NCBI RefSeq assembly: GCF_025118155.1 | Contig: NW_026251413.1 | Location: 1 to 64,000, forward strand | Origin: Cokeromyces recurvatus | Lineage: Eukaryota; Mucoromycota; Mucoromycetes; Mucorales; Mucoraceae | Length of the DNA stretch: 64,000 nucleotides | Direction: 5' to 3' | Shown: positions 1 to 10,632 of the stretch, one piece after another | Position numbering within the stretch: position 1 is the stretch's first letter | Layout of the letters: each line of letters starts with the position of its first letter | Made by a program: the position numbers and the translations under genes | The notes under the pieces: model-generated | Told to the model about the DNA's origin: nothing | The model's database searches: none | What the model saw: the letters and a program-made list of their open reading frames with translations, nothing else

Positions 1-455
1 TTTTTTTTTCATCAGCTTTACTACGCAAAACTCCCCAAAGATATCGCCTCTCGTTATGTTCTTTTATTAGATCCTATGCTTGGTAATATATATTTATATA
101 TATATGTATATTGTTATATGTGTATATATTTTTTTAATTCATTTATGAAAAAATAGCCACTGGTGGATCTGCCATGCAAGCTGTTCAAGTTTTGCTTGAT
201 AATAATGTTAGGGAAGATCATATTATCTTCTTGAACTTGATTGGTTCTCCTGAAGGTATTGATGCTTTTGTTCAACGTTTCCCTAAGGTCAAAATTGTTA
301 TTGGTGAGCTTGATGCTGGTCTTAATGAAGAAAAGTATATTATGCCCGGCTGTGGTGATTTTGGTTGCAGGTACTTATAAGTAAAATGGTTCTTTGAATG
401 ATTTTAACTAATTGTTTTGTTTATCTTCTATTGTAGATACTTTGGTACTGATTAG
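1..455 (+). CDS. Uracil phosphoribosyltransferase, C-terminal part (5' end outside window)
   Basis: Converts uracil and PRPP to UMP in pyrimidine salvage (Fur1/UPRT family). Only the last exons are present. After a T-rich acceptor the first exon starts near 16 and runs to 82; the others are 157-370 and 437-455. Joined, they encode the PRPP-binding loop LDPMLATGGSA, then LNLIGSPEGIDAF, GELDAGLNEEKYIMPG and the typical end GDFGCRYFGTD. The two complete introns (83-156, 371-436) are GT-AG, and the PRPP loop is split by the first one, where G joins CC to give Ala. The closing Gly-Asp-Phe-Gly motif contacts uracil in this family. The following 1.2 kb is gene-free, so the gene probably ends at this TAG. 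Identity is firm; the exact start of the first visible exon is less so. Confidence 0.93.
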
Positions 456-1454
456 ATATTTATTTAAACATCAACAACATTGCATAAAAATAAACTACAT
501 CCATTTTAGAAGAAAGTTTAAAGTTCCTTGTCGTTTTGATTTTTTTTTTGAAGTCAATGTACATGTTTCATGTTAAACAGAACAAGCAGTAATACAGTTT
601 TTTCCGCTTTTTAAACTCTCTATCCCCCACTTTATGTAATGACTACCCTCAACAAATATATTGTATAAAATTGAACGTAATTATTTAAAATAAGTGGCAT
701 GGATGAAAAAGAAAAAAAGTTTGACAGGGACTATCATTTTTAGTATCATGCAACAACCTGATCGAATATATTGAATATATCTTATATTTTTGTAGACAAA
801 GGAAGGGGTCAAAAAAAATAATTCAAACATTGATAATATCATCTTAGATAGGATAGATTATTTGCGCTATATGAGTATAGAGAATACATGTAAATCACAA
901 AAAATACAAAGTATATCTATGAATGTAAAACCCTACAAATACAAGCTAAATACTTTTGTGTTCTTAATTTTACAGATGGTAAATTTCTATTTATATGCAT
1001 ACCTGAAAAATCGCGATTTTTTTTTTATTACTTTCAGTTTGTCTTATTAGAGTGATTGAGCTACTACCTTTTACTTTATTTTTTTTTTAACATTTTGCAT
1101 CTAGTTATTGTCATATTAGCTTTGACTACAACTTGTATCTATTATTAAACAAGAGAATTATTAGTGCAGGAATATACATATTTGTATATAAAAAAAAGAA
1201 AAGAAAGAAAGAAAAAATCTCACAAAAATGCAAATTATAGCATAAAGTATATAATTTGTTCAAATATAACTTTTTTCAATATACTATAGGAAAAATCGTA
1301 ATGTAATAACAACTAAAACTATTGGCAGACTTTTACTTGATATAGTTATTATACAAAGATAAACTAGATGGAGCGTTTAGAAGCTTTATATTCCAAAGAT
1401 TGTTTATCGAATGAAAAGATAAATCAATTGTATAGAGGATATAATAATAAATTA

Positions 1455-1494
<40 letters not shown>

Positions 1495-1715
1495 CCATTC
1501 GAATTATAAAGCAATATTTAATGATAAAACCTCTTTTACCATTATATTTATGAATTTTAACCAAAATTAAACATAAACATAAAAGTGACATACAATTTAT
1601 GTTTGTTAAGCATTGAAAGCCTCTATTCCTTCTGAATGGAGCCCACAATTGTAAGAAAAATTGCTAATAAATCTGTTTTTTTTAGTACATATTTGTATAC
1701 AAATATAGAATATAA
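456..1715. other. Gene-free AT-rich spacer with long poly-A
   Basis: No convincing coding exon is visible on either strand. The stretch holds short A/T homopolymers, several ATTT/TTTA runs and an uninterrupted run of about 38 A at 1456-1493. Translated fragments here are Lys/Phe/Asn-rich low-complexity sequence. The 3' UTR and terminator of the preceding gene should lie in the first 150 nt. Confidence 0.6.
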
Positions 1716-3780
1716 TACAGTCTATCCGGAAAATATTACCGCTTTATTATTATTATTATTAAATTGGCATAATTTATTGTCTCAAAGTATCTTTTTTCGC
1801 TCCACCTAATTACCTAGCGATACCCTTTTTGCTCGTCTATTACCTTATGCCCAATCCTTAAGTAAGCCAAACTCACTAGTATAAACTGGCTCAAACTACA
1901 ATGCGAAAAAAAACACTGTGCTTCAATATTCTCTACCTTGGATAAAAAGAAATTTTACAATATTCTTCATAGTAAATTTCTAGCTGACTAGTTTCAAGCT
2001 CTATTTGCTTAGTCTGATTCCATACTGCTGTCTTCTTGTCATCCTACTCTTGGACTAGATTCTATCCTCTGGCTACCCTATAGCTACCTTGGAATGGAGC
2101 CGTGTACTTTGCTGACGCTTTGGTTTGGTTTGGTTTGGTTACCTGGTAGTAAACCTAAGGAATGTATCCTTTCACCCCGTATCACAATTGGAGTCGTCGC
2201 CATACTTTTGACTATTTGCATACTCATCACCACTTGTACCTTTTTTTTTTTTTTCCTCAATTGATGATTCAATATTGTTCTTCCTTAATTTACTCCCACT
2301 GCATAAACCTCGTTGTCCCTCCGATAGTCTCAGTTGGTTTACCCTATGTACCATTCTACATAAATTGAATTACTATTTCCATGATGAGTTTCCTCCTCCT
2401 TCTGTTGAACCTGGTTACCCAAGTAATAGTGTATGTGTCTTTCTGCTTACTCTTTGTTTCTTTTCATTCTATCTCTTTTTTCTTGTTACATTATATCTTA
2501 TTTCTATTCTTTTGCCCTTTTCCCTTCTTGCTCTTTAAGAAGGTTTTTTATTCTTATCACACATTTATAACTGGCTCGGACAATACAGCACTTTTCGTTA
2601 CTACATGCTCACTGTCAAAAAATCAAAAAAAAAAAGTTGTACAGAAATAAAATAGAATTTAATCGTAATTTATTGTCTAATTTATCGTCTTTAATTCATT
2701 TAATCTTTTATTATTATTATTATTATGAAAATGGTCAAAATAGTATTTATGATGAAAGCATGGAAATTGGTTTGACTGAAATAAATGATCTAAACATAAT
2801 TTTAGAGTAAACATTAATGTCTCAAAAGAAAAACATAAAAATAACAACAACAAATGGAATAACAGGTCGCAAGAGTGGGATGTCACTTTTCAAGAACGCA
2901 GCTTTATCCATCGTAAGAGAAATACTTTAAATTTAACAACTGTAAAATATCCCACTTTTGAACTTGTAGTTCGAAATGATTCTGACAATGTGGAAAAAAA
3001 AGAAAGAAAGATTCCAGAGGCTTCAGCTTATAAAGATACTAAACCTTGATTATTTGAGTAATTGTGTGTGTGTGTGTGTGTGTGTGTGTTTTATTGATAA
3101 AGCTAGTTTTTATATTAGCATGAAAAACCAATTGGGCAAAGTCAGAAAAAGGTACATTCAACAGTTGTAAAGACTCCCATTCCCCCCCTCAGACATGTTC
3201 TGTATCGTATATAATCATAGGAGCCCATTTGTGCAACAAGTGTACTTTATGGTATGTTAAGAAAATCTCCTCTAAAAGCTCCCAAGACGAAAAATAACAA
3301 ATGCAACTAAATCTAACAAAAAAAGAAGGCAGTTGAGGACATTGAAATAAATGAAGAAAAAACTCCGTCAAAAGGAACAACAACGGTATATTATGCCGAA
3401 TTTTATAAATATACTTCTTGATATAATAGAACTATGAAGGACTATTATCTAGTCATGAATAATGCCTCAATTCATAAATTTAGACCTATTGAAGAGAAAG
3501 ATTGAAAGTAGAGGTTATAAAAGCCTTGTATCTTCTACCATATATTCTCTTCAGAACTGAATCCAATTGCATAATTTTTTGGCATCTAGTGAAGCATAAC
3601 TTAAAAAAAAAAAAAAAAAAAAAAAACGAAAAGCTTTTTAGAAAATGAAACCTCAAATGCTAGAACAACTGATGTCTGTAATCAGATTTTTGTCAGCGAT
3701 TTAATAACTATTATTATCTATTTTAGATGCCAAGTTATGAAATGTTATGATAAAAAAAACATTAAGTGTTTCATTTTTTT
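1716..3780 (+). repeat. Left arm of a ~2.07-kb inverted repeat (dead Tc1/mariner-like element)
   Basis: The same sequence occurs in reverse complement at 10445-12515. By eye the arms differ only in homopolymer lengths (for example about 22 A near 3604 against about 29 T at the other copy) and one C/T change near the outer tip. The outer tip of both copies reads TACAGTCTAT(C/T)CGGAAAA, resembling a Tc1/mariner end: a TA target followed by CAGT. The inner end fades in a poly-T tract, after which the flanks are unrelated. The arm contains a (TTTGG)n-like stretch near 2120, a (TG)n microsatellite near 3064-3088 and a decayed transposase. No functional gene is visible. Confidence 0.88.
2960..3640 (+). 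pseudogene. Decayed Tc1/mariner-like DDE transposase (left copy)
   Basis: Disconnected reading frames on the plus strand still show the catalytic landmarks of Tc1/mariner transposases. These are FIDKASFYISMKNQ (first Asp block), then after frame changes YYLVMNNASIH (second Asp block, where the catalytic Asp of the usual MDNA is Asn), and SSELNPIA followed by a stop and FFGI (usual form PELNPIEQFW). At least four stops or frameshifts, a (TG)n insertion and the missing acidic residues make it inactive. The same fossil exists in inverted orientation at about 10590-11270. Family assignment rests on these motifs only. Confidence 0.8.
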
Positions 3781-3903
3781 AACTAATTGAGTATTTTTTT
3801 ATTATGCAAAGAATGATTTATATGTATACAATAACTTAGTTATAAAGACGATGGTAATAATGATGGTAACAACTCCAATAGTAGGAAACACTAGACTACA
3901 TAA

Positions 3904-5224
3904 TTATTCAAAATATTCTCTCAATGCATGTACGGGTAAACATGCGCCGAAAGTTTTACAGGTACTTGAATCTCCATTGTTTCCTTTAAGTCCAAAACCA
4001 CTACCTTGTCCAACATATTTTTTAGCAATAACTTGCTGGCCGAAACCTCCCTTGTTACCGTTAATAACAGTAGCTATAATCAATCATATTAGTTATTGTT
4101 ATTACTTTTTTTTTCCTACTTTTCTTTTTACCTTGAGGTGCTAAGACAACAACATCAAGATCGCCATCTGTCTCACGTTTCACAGTGATTTCTCCTTCTG
4201 TATATCTACCCTGAGAATCGACAGGATAAATATTTAAAACAGAGACACATGAAGGGAGACCATTAGCAATAGAACCGCTACCACCGAGTGTAAAGGTTGA
4301 ACCAACAGTGACAGGAACCTATAATAGAAACAATTTAAAAACCATGAACATGTAAATAGTTGTATATGGTATAACTTACGTTGAAAACAGCTGTAGAGCC
4401 AGGATAAATATCGAAAACTTGTGCACCAAATGTACCACCGAATCCATTCCAAGCACTCTTGCCTTCAAGTATAGCTGAAGGGTCTGACATACCTCCAGGA
4501 TGGATGTTACAGTCACCGTTATTACATGTACTAAATAAATAAACCCATAATTCAAAGTCATTAACATTCCAAGTTTGGTCAGAAGGGAATGAAATTCCGC
4601 CGTCAGAACCAACAACAATAGTAGGATTTCTAATTGCAAAAAATCTGGATGCATAGTTTGCCTGATACTTTAATACATTCATTTCAAGTGAGAATTTGCT
4701 TGATAGATCACGATGACATTTATAGCCTTCTTCTTTTACTTGAACCTTAGCATTTTCAGGAACAAAAGCAGTACCTCGAACATCAACTGTACCCTCCAAC
4801 TGCTTTTGTACGAATAAACCAACGGTGTTTATATTATTCATATTGGAAGGACACTTTGCATTTCCCTTAGTGTTGACATTAAACTCCCTGGCCTTGCTAC
4901 TAAAACTACCTCCAACAAGTAGAGAGCCATAGGTACCAGATTCATTTCCAGCTTCAAAGTCTTCAAGGAATATGTTTGACATATCTTCCATCTGTATATT
5001 TCATTATCAGTACAAGCAAAATATTAAAAGTGAAAAAAAAATGAATAACTTACAGCAAGGAAAGTTTGTTCATAAAGTTGTGGTTCTCCGCCAAAAAGGT
5101 TATTAAATTTGTTTAAGCAGATAGGCTTATTACAATAAATTATCTTGTACAAATTAGCAGCACCCAAGACATTAGCGACGAAACCTGTCAATAGTAAAAA
5201 TGAGCTAGCTTTTGTAAGGAACAT
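3904..5224 (-). CDS. Secreted choice-of-anchor-A / collagen-binding-like protein
   Basis: Four exons on the minus strand: 5054-5224, 4380-4991, 4132-4318 and 3904-4073. All introns are GT-AG and phases agree, giving about 379 aa. The N-terminus (MFLTKASSFLLLTGFVANVLGA) is a clear signal peptide. The body has the pattern of a choice-of-anchor-A domain: NIFLEDFEAGNE and GSLLVGGSF near residues 60-85, VSVLNIYP and VDSQGRYTEGEI late. That domain is frequent in secreted surface or matrix proteins of fungi and bacteria. The C-terminal exon is Gly-rich with GFGQQV and two cysteines. No membrane anchor is seen. The gene lies alone between the two inverted-repeat arms, its stop only about 125 bp from the left one. 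Secretion is well supported; the domain name is a recognition call; the function is unknown. Confidence 0.75.
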
Positions 5225-6780
5225 ATTAATTAAGAATAAATAAAGACACAGAACAATAATTTTTTTTCAGGATTCTTGGATGCCCTTTTATATATAAATT
5301 ATCAATTATTTTTTTTTTTTTATTATTATTAAACTTTGATAGTCGTCGGTTGTTTCATTTCCTACGAATAAATATCACATGTAAGTTACAATCGAAATTT
5401 ACAACAGTGAAACAATAGATTTACATAGTTTTAGAATTTTATAATTGTCTCTATCATAATTGGTCTTGTTAGAATATTATTGTTATATAGTCTTTTATGC
5501 AGTATTTTAATTATTATATAACTTTATTATAGATTAGATTTAGTCCGTTACGCAGTACTTATATTATTAGATAACTTTGCTATATGTTAACTTACTCTTA
5601 TAAATGTTAGTTCTGTGAATCACACGGAACATTATCTTTCTGAGGATGTGTTTACATGATAAATTCTAGCAAAGGTATCTATACTATTTTTGACAATACC
5701 TGTGGCTTGAAAAATTCGACATAGGTAAATATATCCTATTTAGTTTCACTCTTGTTTACTTAAAATTTAAAACTATAATCATTATGACATGATACGCTGT
5801 GTCAATAAAAATACTGACTATAAATTTTAACTAACTTTAGAGTATCACGTTCTTGTTGCTTAGAGTCCACCTTTATTTTTATTTTATTTTTTATTTAGTA
5901 AATCTCTCATATCCTTCCAAGTTGCTTATCATGTAGTAAATATGTCAGATTATCAACTAAACATCAATAAAGATGAAGGGTCTAGATGTTATACACAAAT
6001 TTAAACTATTAATAGAAATTCGAAGCAATTTGACCAACCAATAAACCCGAGTCAGTATCAACAATCTCAGTTACTATTCCAATAAAATCCAGTCCGTGTC
6101 TATTTTAAGTGGCGAATAGAGAAAAATAAACAAAAGACAAATCTATGAAAGTTCAGTGAAGTTTATTAAAATTAAAGGAATATTAAAGGAAAAAAGAAAA
6201 TAGAGTGTAGAATAGATACATATTTATATCTTTTTTTTTTTGGAAGATAGATAAAGTCACTTGTTGACTTCTTGCGTAGTATGGTAAAGGTAGTAAGATA
6301 AAATTATATAATTGAATGTTTAGAATGATTATACTTGCTTGAAATAATAAATTTAGAGGCTGAAATGTCATAATTCTGTAAATGATGGCAAGCTTTTTTT
6401 TTTCCGTCTTCCATCACTTTCAGTAATGTTTTTTTTTCCTTAGTTGGAAAGCGCTAAACATATAATTTCTGTACTATTATATCCTCATAATTCATCTTGA
6501 CTTGTCTTTGCAAACTTTATTCAAGCTTATGCCAGTTACATGGGGCCCCTACAACAAAAGTTCTCGTATCATGCTGAATCCACAGTAGGTTAAGGACCTT
6601 CTAAATGACGAAAAAAAAATAATCGTCGACTATCAACGTTGCCACCAAGTAATAACTTTTTTCACGGAAAAGGCTCTAATCCACTAGATCCATTCCGACT
6701 TCCTTTCAAATGAAGTTAATTGTATTTATGTTTTTACCGCTCATGAAATACAACCACTTTTCTCTAACACACTTCCTCTA
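5225..6780. other. Gene-free spacer with an imperfect ~45-bp direct repeat
   Basis: Upstream region of the secreted-protein gene plus unassigned DNA. No exon-like ORF is seen. Two imperfect copies of a sequence resembling GTCnnTTAyGCAGTA followed by TTATTA and ATAACTTT lie at about 5490-5534 and 5542-5585. Confidence 0.45.
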
Positions 6781-7390
6781 ATGATGAAGGCTCAGAAGAT
6801 CCTAATATTGTTTCCGTTACAATAACTCAGATGCAAGCTACTGCCATTCACAACGACTCTTTAACAATCTAACAACTTATCAAAGCTCAAAATGAAATCA
6901 AATATCTAAATGAGAAACTTGAAGAACAAACATCTACACGACTCCATATTTCGGAAATTCAACAAATTACAAAATTATCTATATTTCTCCATTCGTCAAC
7001 TTCAACTTCCGGCTCCCCTGACTCTAACTCTTGGCACCAACTTGACCTAAAATACTTGATTAGACTAACATAACTGATGGTGCTCACCCAGCGGATACAA
7101 CAGTAGTAACACCAGGAGGCTGCTGCTCGATTTCCCCCCCTCCCTCCTCTCAAAGCTTTCACTATCTATCTATTCCTATAAAGGCTCGAATTCATATAGA
7201 TAAACTCGGAACAATTCCTTCGCTGTCACGGAATCAACAACTCCAGAATTCTGGATATCTATTATCTGAATAGAAATAGTATCGCTTTATTAGTCCACGA
7301 CGATTACACATCTATCATGAGCTGACTTATAATATCATGTTTCTTGATTAAACATGCGGATCATAAAATTAGTCCGGAAAACCTTATAAT
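6781..7390 (+). pseudogene. Decayed retroelement-like ORF (coiled-coil, ORF1/gag-like)
   Basis: Plus-strand frames, interrupted by several stops and frameshifts, read as one degenerate protein: MQATAIHNDSLTI, then a coiled-coil-like stretch (LIKAQNEIKYLNEKLEEQT), HISEIQQITKLS, a Ser-rich linker, and after a frame change a basic segment around YKGSNSYR followed by SIALLVHDDYTSIMS. The layout resembles the ORF1/gag-like proteins of retroelements in mucoralean genomes, but I assign this from general resemblance only. It is directly followed by an (AAAAT)n array, which could be derived from a poly-A tail. It could also be an unrelated host pseudogene. Confidence 0.4.
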
Positions 7391-7416
7391 CCACTTCTGT
7401 TGTGATTTAGGTAAGT

Positions 7417-7499
7417 AAATAAAATAAAATAAAATAAAATAAAATAAAATAAAATAAAATAAAATAAAATAAAATAAAATAAAATAAAATAAAATAAAA
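7417..7499. repeat. (AAAAT)n microsatellite
   Basis: About 16 consecutive AAAAT units with almost no interruption, 3' of the decayed ORF at 6781-7390. Confidence 0.95.
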
Positions 7500-8016
7500 C
7501 GAAACAAAAAAAAAAGAAATACTTTGACATTTGTTTATATACTATACTATAAAAGTTAAGTACAACACTATTCAATACAAAATATTGAGTGTTAGTATTT
7601 GTTATGATTATAACTGTCTTTATAACGAAGTTTATAGAAATAAACCACCATCATTTATTTAAATAATAAAGATGTTATTCAAATCAAAACTAGTATATTG
7701 TACTTTACAGCATAATAGTCATTCTACATTCACTTTTAATAATAGTCATTGTTAGAGTATTCGAGCATTTAAAAATAATTATATACATTGCATTATGTAA
7801 TAATAAGAATTCAATAAGGTTACTATTGTTATATTCAATTACATAATTATTTTTAAGTATGCATATTATATTATATGTGTCTACAAGGTTAGATAGTATT
7901 ATGTAATAATATCTTAAAAGTTGATAGCAATAACAGAAATATTCACTATAAATTCAAATTGACGAGTTATTTACTCCAGAAATAATGAATTGTTCTATTT
8001 TTAGAATAGTATTTTT

Positions 8017-9488
8017 TTCGGACTTTTTAATTTTTTTTTATGGAAATAGGTACAAAAAAAATTCAGGTGATCTCTTTATTTTTTCTAAATAATATTGTTA
8101 CTTAATTTGGAAAAAACTCCTTTGTATTTCAGACAGTTAACTTGACTTAATTCATTACCCTTCTGAAACTTTTCATTTACAAAAATAAAATAATGAACAC
8201 TATTCACTATCAGTAGTCTTCAGACTATGTATAGTTGACATAAGATACTGATGATGAGATAGATTTGGGAAACAATAACCATTGAGTATAATAACATTGA
8301 GAAGATCGTAGATCTTGATGTAATGATAAAAAAAAATGAAACAATAGAGATGACAAAAGTCATAGATAATCTTGCTGAAGAAATAAAAGTTATTTTATTT
8401 TACTAATCGAACAAGTGTAAGAGAAGTATAGCTAAAACCAGATAGAGTGGTTTCTCTGTATAGCAGCAAAAGGAAGGTCTGTCAATCCCTAAAAGTTGTT
8501 GCATATGAATTAATAAACAAATTTAATACTAGCAATGACATTGTTTTACCAGGAAACAATCCAAGGAAAAAAAAGGAACAATAAATTAAAAAAAAACTGT
8601 TTCTTAGACACTCAGCCTTCTTGATTAAACTCTTTGACAAAAATCCTTCGATAATACTTGAGGAAACAAGAATAAAACTGTGTGAAGAGTTTCCTAGCCT
8701 AGAAAATTGTGTATTTGTTAAAAAAAACCGACTCTCATAGTTAAACAATTAGAGACCGTGCTTAGTCAAGGAAAAATAATCCAGCAATCGTGAAAGTCCA
8801 TACACAAAAGGGCGTTAACATAAGCATTGTCGTATGTATAGCTTTATGTGGTGTCGACAACTTCTCTAAAGTTGAAAAATAATATTTTCAAGAAAATAAG
8901 AGAACATCTACCACTTAAGATGTAGGAAAGTCTAAAGCACTTCCAAAAAAAAGCACCACAGCTTATCATATTGTAAGACTTATCAAATCAGTTAAGAATG
9001 CTTTAGATAGACATAACAAAAAGGGTGTGTCTATAGTATTGAATTACTGAAGAATTCATCACTCTCACATCATTGTTGATGCTATTAACAAAAAAGGTTA
9101 CAAACCCCTGTTTATGCTATCTTAATCCCCATTGAAGAATGCCGTTCAAAAATTAAAAAAGCTAACCAGAAGAAATCCCCTTGATGAAGCTAATATACTC
9201 ACTCCATGTATTGCAGAAGCTTGCAGTCAAGTTACTATAGAAGATTGCAAGGGGCGGGTAAACCATGCTTAAATATATTGGAAGCAATGTCTTTCTAATG
9301 AGGTTGGCTTGAAATAACAATAAAATTTAAAATGAAAAGGAACTGATCCGAATTAAGTAAAGAAGTCGTCCAAAAAAAGGAAAAGATCGCCTGAATTTTT
9401 TTTTTTTTTTGCAAAGGTTTGAAATTAAAAAAAGTGTCTGGAAATTTTTTGGAAAAGTCTAAATTTTTTCTGAAAAAGTCTGAAAACC
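8017..9488 (+). mobile_element. Decayed Tc1/IS630-type DNA transposon
   Basis: Candidate terminal inverted repeats are TTCGGACTTTTTAA near 8017-8030 and its degenerate inverse TGAAAAAGTCTGAA near 9471-9484; the subterminal DNA on the right repeats the AAAAGTCT motif. Between them, plus-strand frames with many stops give transposase landmarks: KVHTQKGVNISIVVCIALCG, then AYHIVRLIKSVKNALDRHN, then a decayed second-Asp block (SIVLNY, stop, RIHHSHIIVDAINKKGYKPL), then NAVQKLKKLTRRNPLDEAN and IAEACSQVTIEDCKGRVNHA. The second catalytic Asp block and the LNPIEE block are destroyed. This is a different lineage from the element in the inverted-repeat arms. The ends are estimates. Confidence 0.7.
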
Positions 9489-10444
9489 AAGTAAAAATGC
9501 CATAACAGCGTTAGCCCAAGCAGAAAAAGAATAAAAATATCATATTATGTCAAATTACGCAGAAATGATAATTTTATCCATGATGTTTTATTACGCAAGC
9601 AGTATTTGCTTGTTATAAATAACAAATTTCTATTAATATCACCTACCTTGTAAAACCATGTAGATAATTCTCTTTGATTCCGCATTATCATCCCTAGTAC
9701 AATTTTGTATTAACAATAAACTATACAGAGCTTTCACAGACTTATCTTTTGTTTTGTATTCTCTTTCTATATTCTGTTTGCTATCAAAATAATATTTTTA
9801 TGAGTGACGATAAGAATAAAACAAGAATATATAATACAACAAACAAAATATAAGTTGTATAATATGAGGTACAAAATTAGTTTACGCGTAAGAGTGAACA
9901 TATATACATGTGTTATGTTTGACTTGTAACTTATTCCTTTAGATCAAAAAAAAACAAAAACAAAAAAAATCAGGACAGTTTTAATTTGAAGCCCAGTCAT
10001 TTCAATTAATTAATCCTCAGCTAGATTTAAGCTATTTTTGCTACAATTAGAAGAGGGTATAAACCTACCCCTACCCCACCACTTAGAAGATAAAGACTAA
10101 CACTGAAACAAAATATAGACTCTAGAAATTCTATAAGTGAAGGTTTCAGATTTGATCCTATTACGATTATAATTGATAATTAATAATCATAACAATCGGA
10201 TGTCTTAATCATTTTCCAGCTGGTGTCAGATTTACAAACTATAATAAAAATAAATAAGCTATCAATTGTTTGAAATTTAAAAAAATAATTTTTTTTTTTT
10301 TTAAGCATCGCAATTTTAATCTAATTGTTAATTACTGTTAAATGAATTCAGGTCGGAGATATAAAACAGTGTCGGAGTTTTTATTAGATTAGCATAATTG
10401 TCTAGTTTGTCGTTTTTGATTTTTTTTTAATGAAAAGTGACAGT
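9489..10444. other. Gene-free AT-rich spacer
   Basis: No coding exon, tRNA-like fold or other element is recognised. Several A/T homopolymers occur. A TACAGT-like tip is not evident at the inner edge of the neighbouring repeat arm. Confidence 0.5.
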
Positions 10445-10598
10445 AAAAAAAAATGAAACACTTAATGTTTTTTTATCATAACATTTCATAACTTGGCATC
10501 TAAAATAGATAATAATAGTTATTAAATCGCTGACAAAAATCTGATTACAGACATCAGTTGTTCTAGCATTTGAGGTTTCATTTTCTAAAAAGCTTTTC

Positions 10599-10632
<34 letters not shown>

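Noticed and set aside
1368..1648. Frames with poly-Lys or poly-Phe
   Set aside because: Created by the 38-nt A tract; the flanks have no coding character.
2084..2650. Overlapping Phe/Leu-rich frames on both strands in the repeat arm
   Set aside because: T-rich, mutually overlapping, without recognisable motifs, and the same frames occur in the right arm only because the DNA is duplicated.
7384..7575. Repeated ILFYF frame
   Set aside because: Translation of the (AAAAT)n microsatellite.
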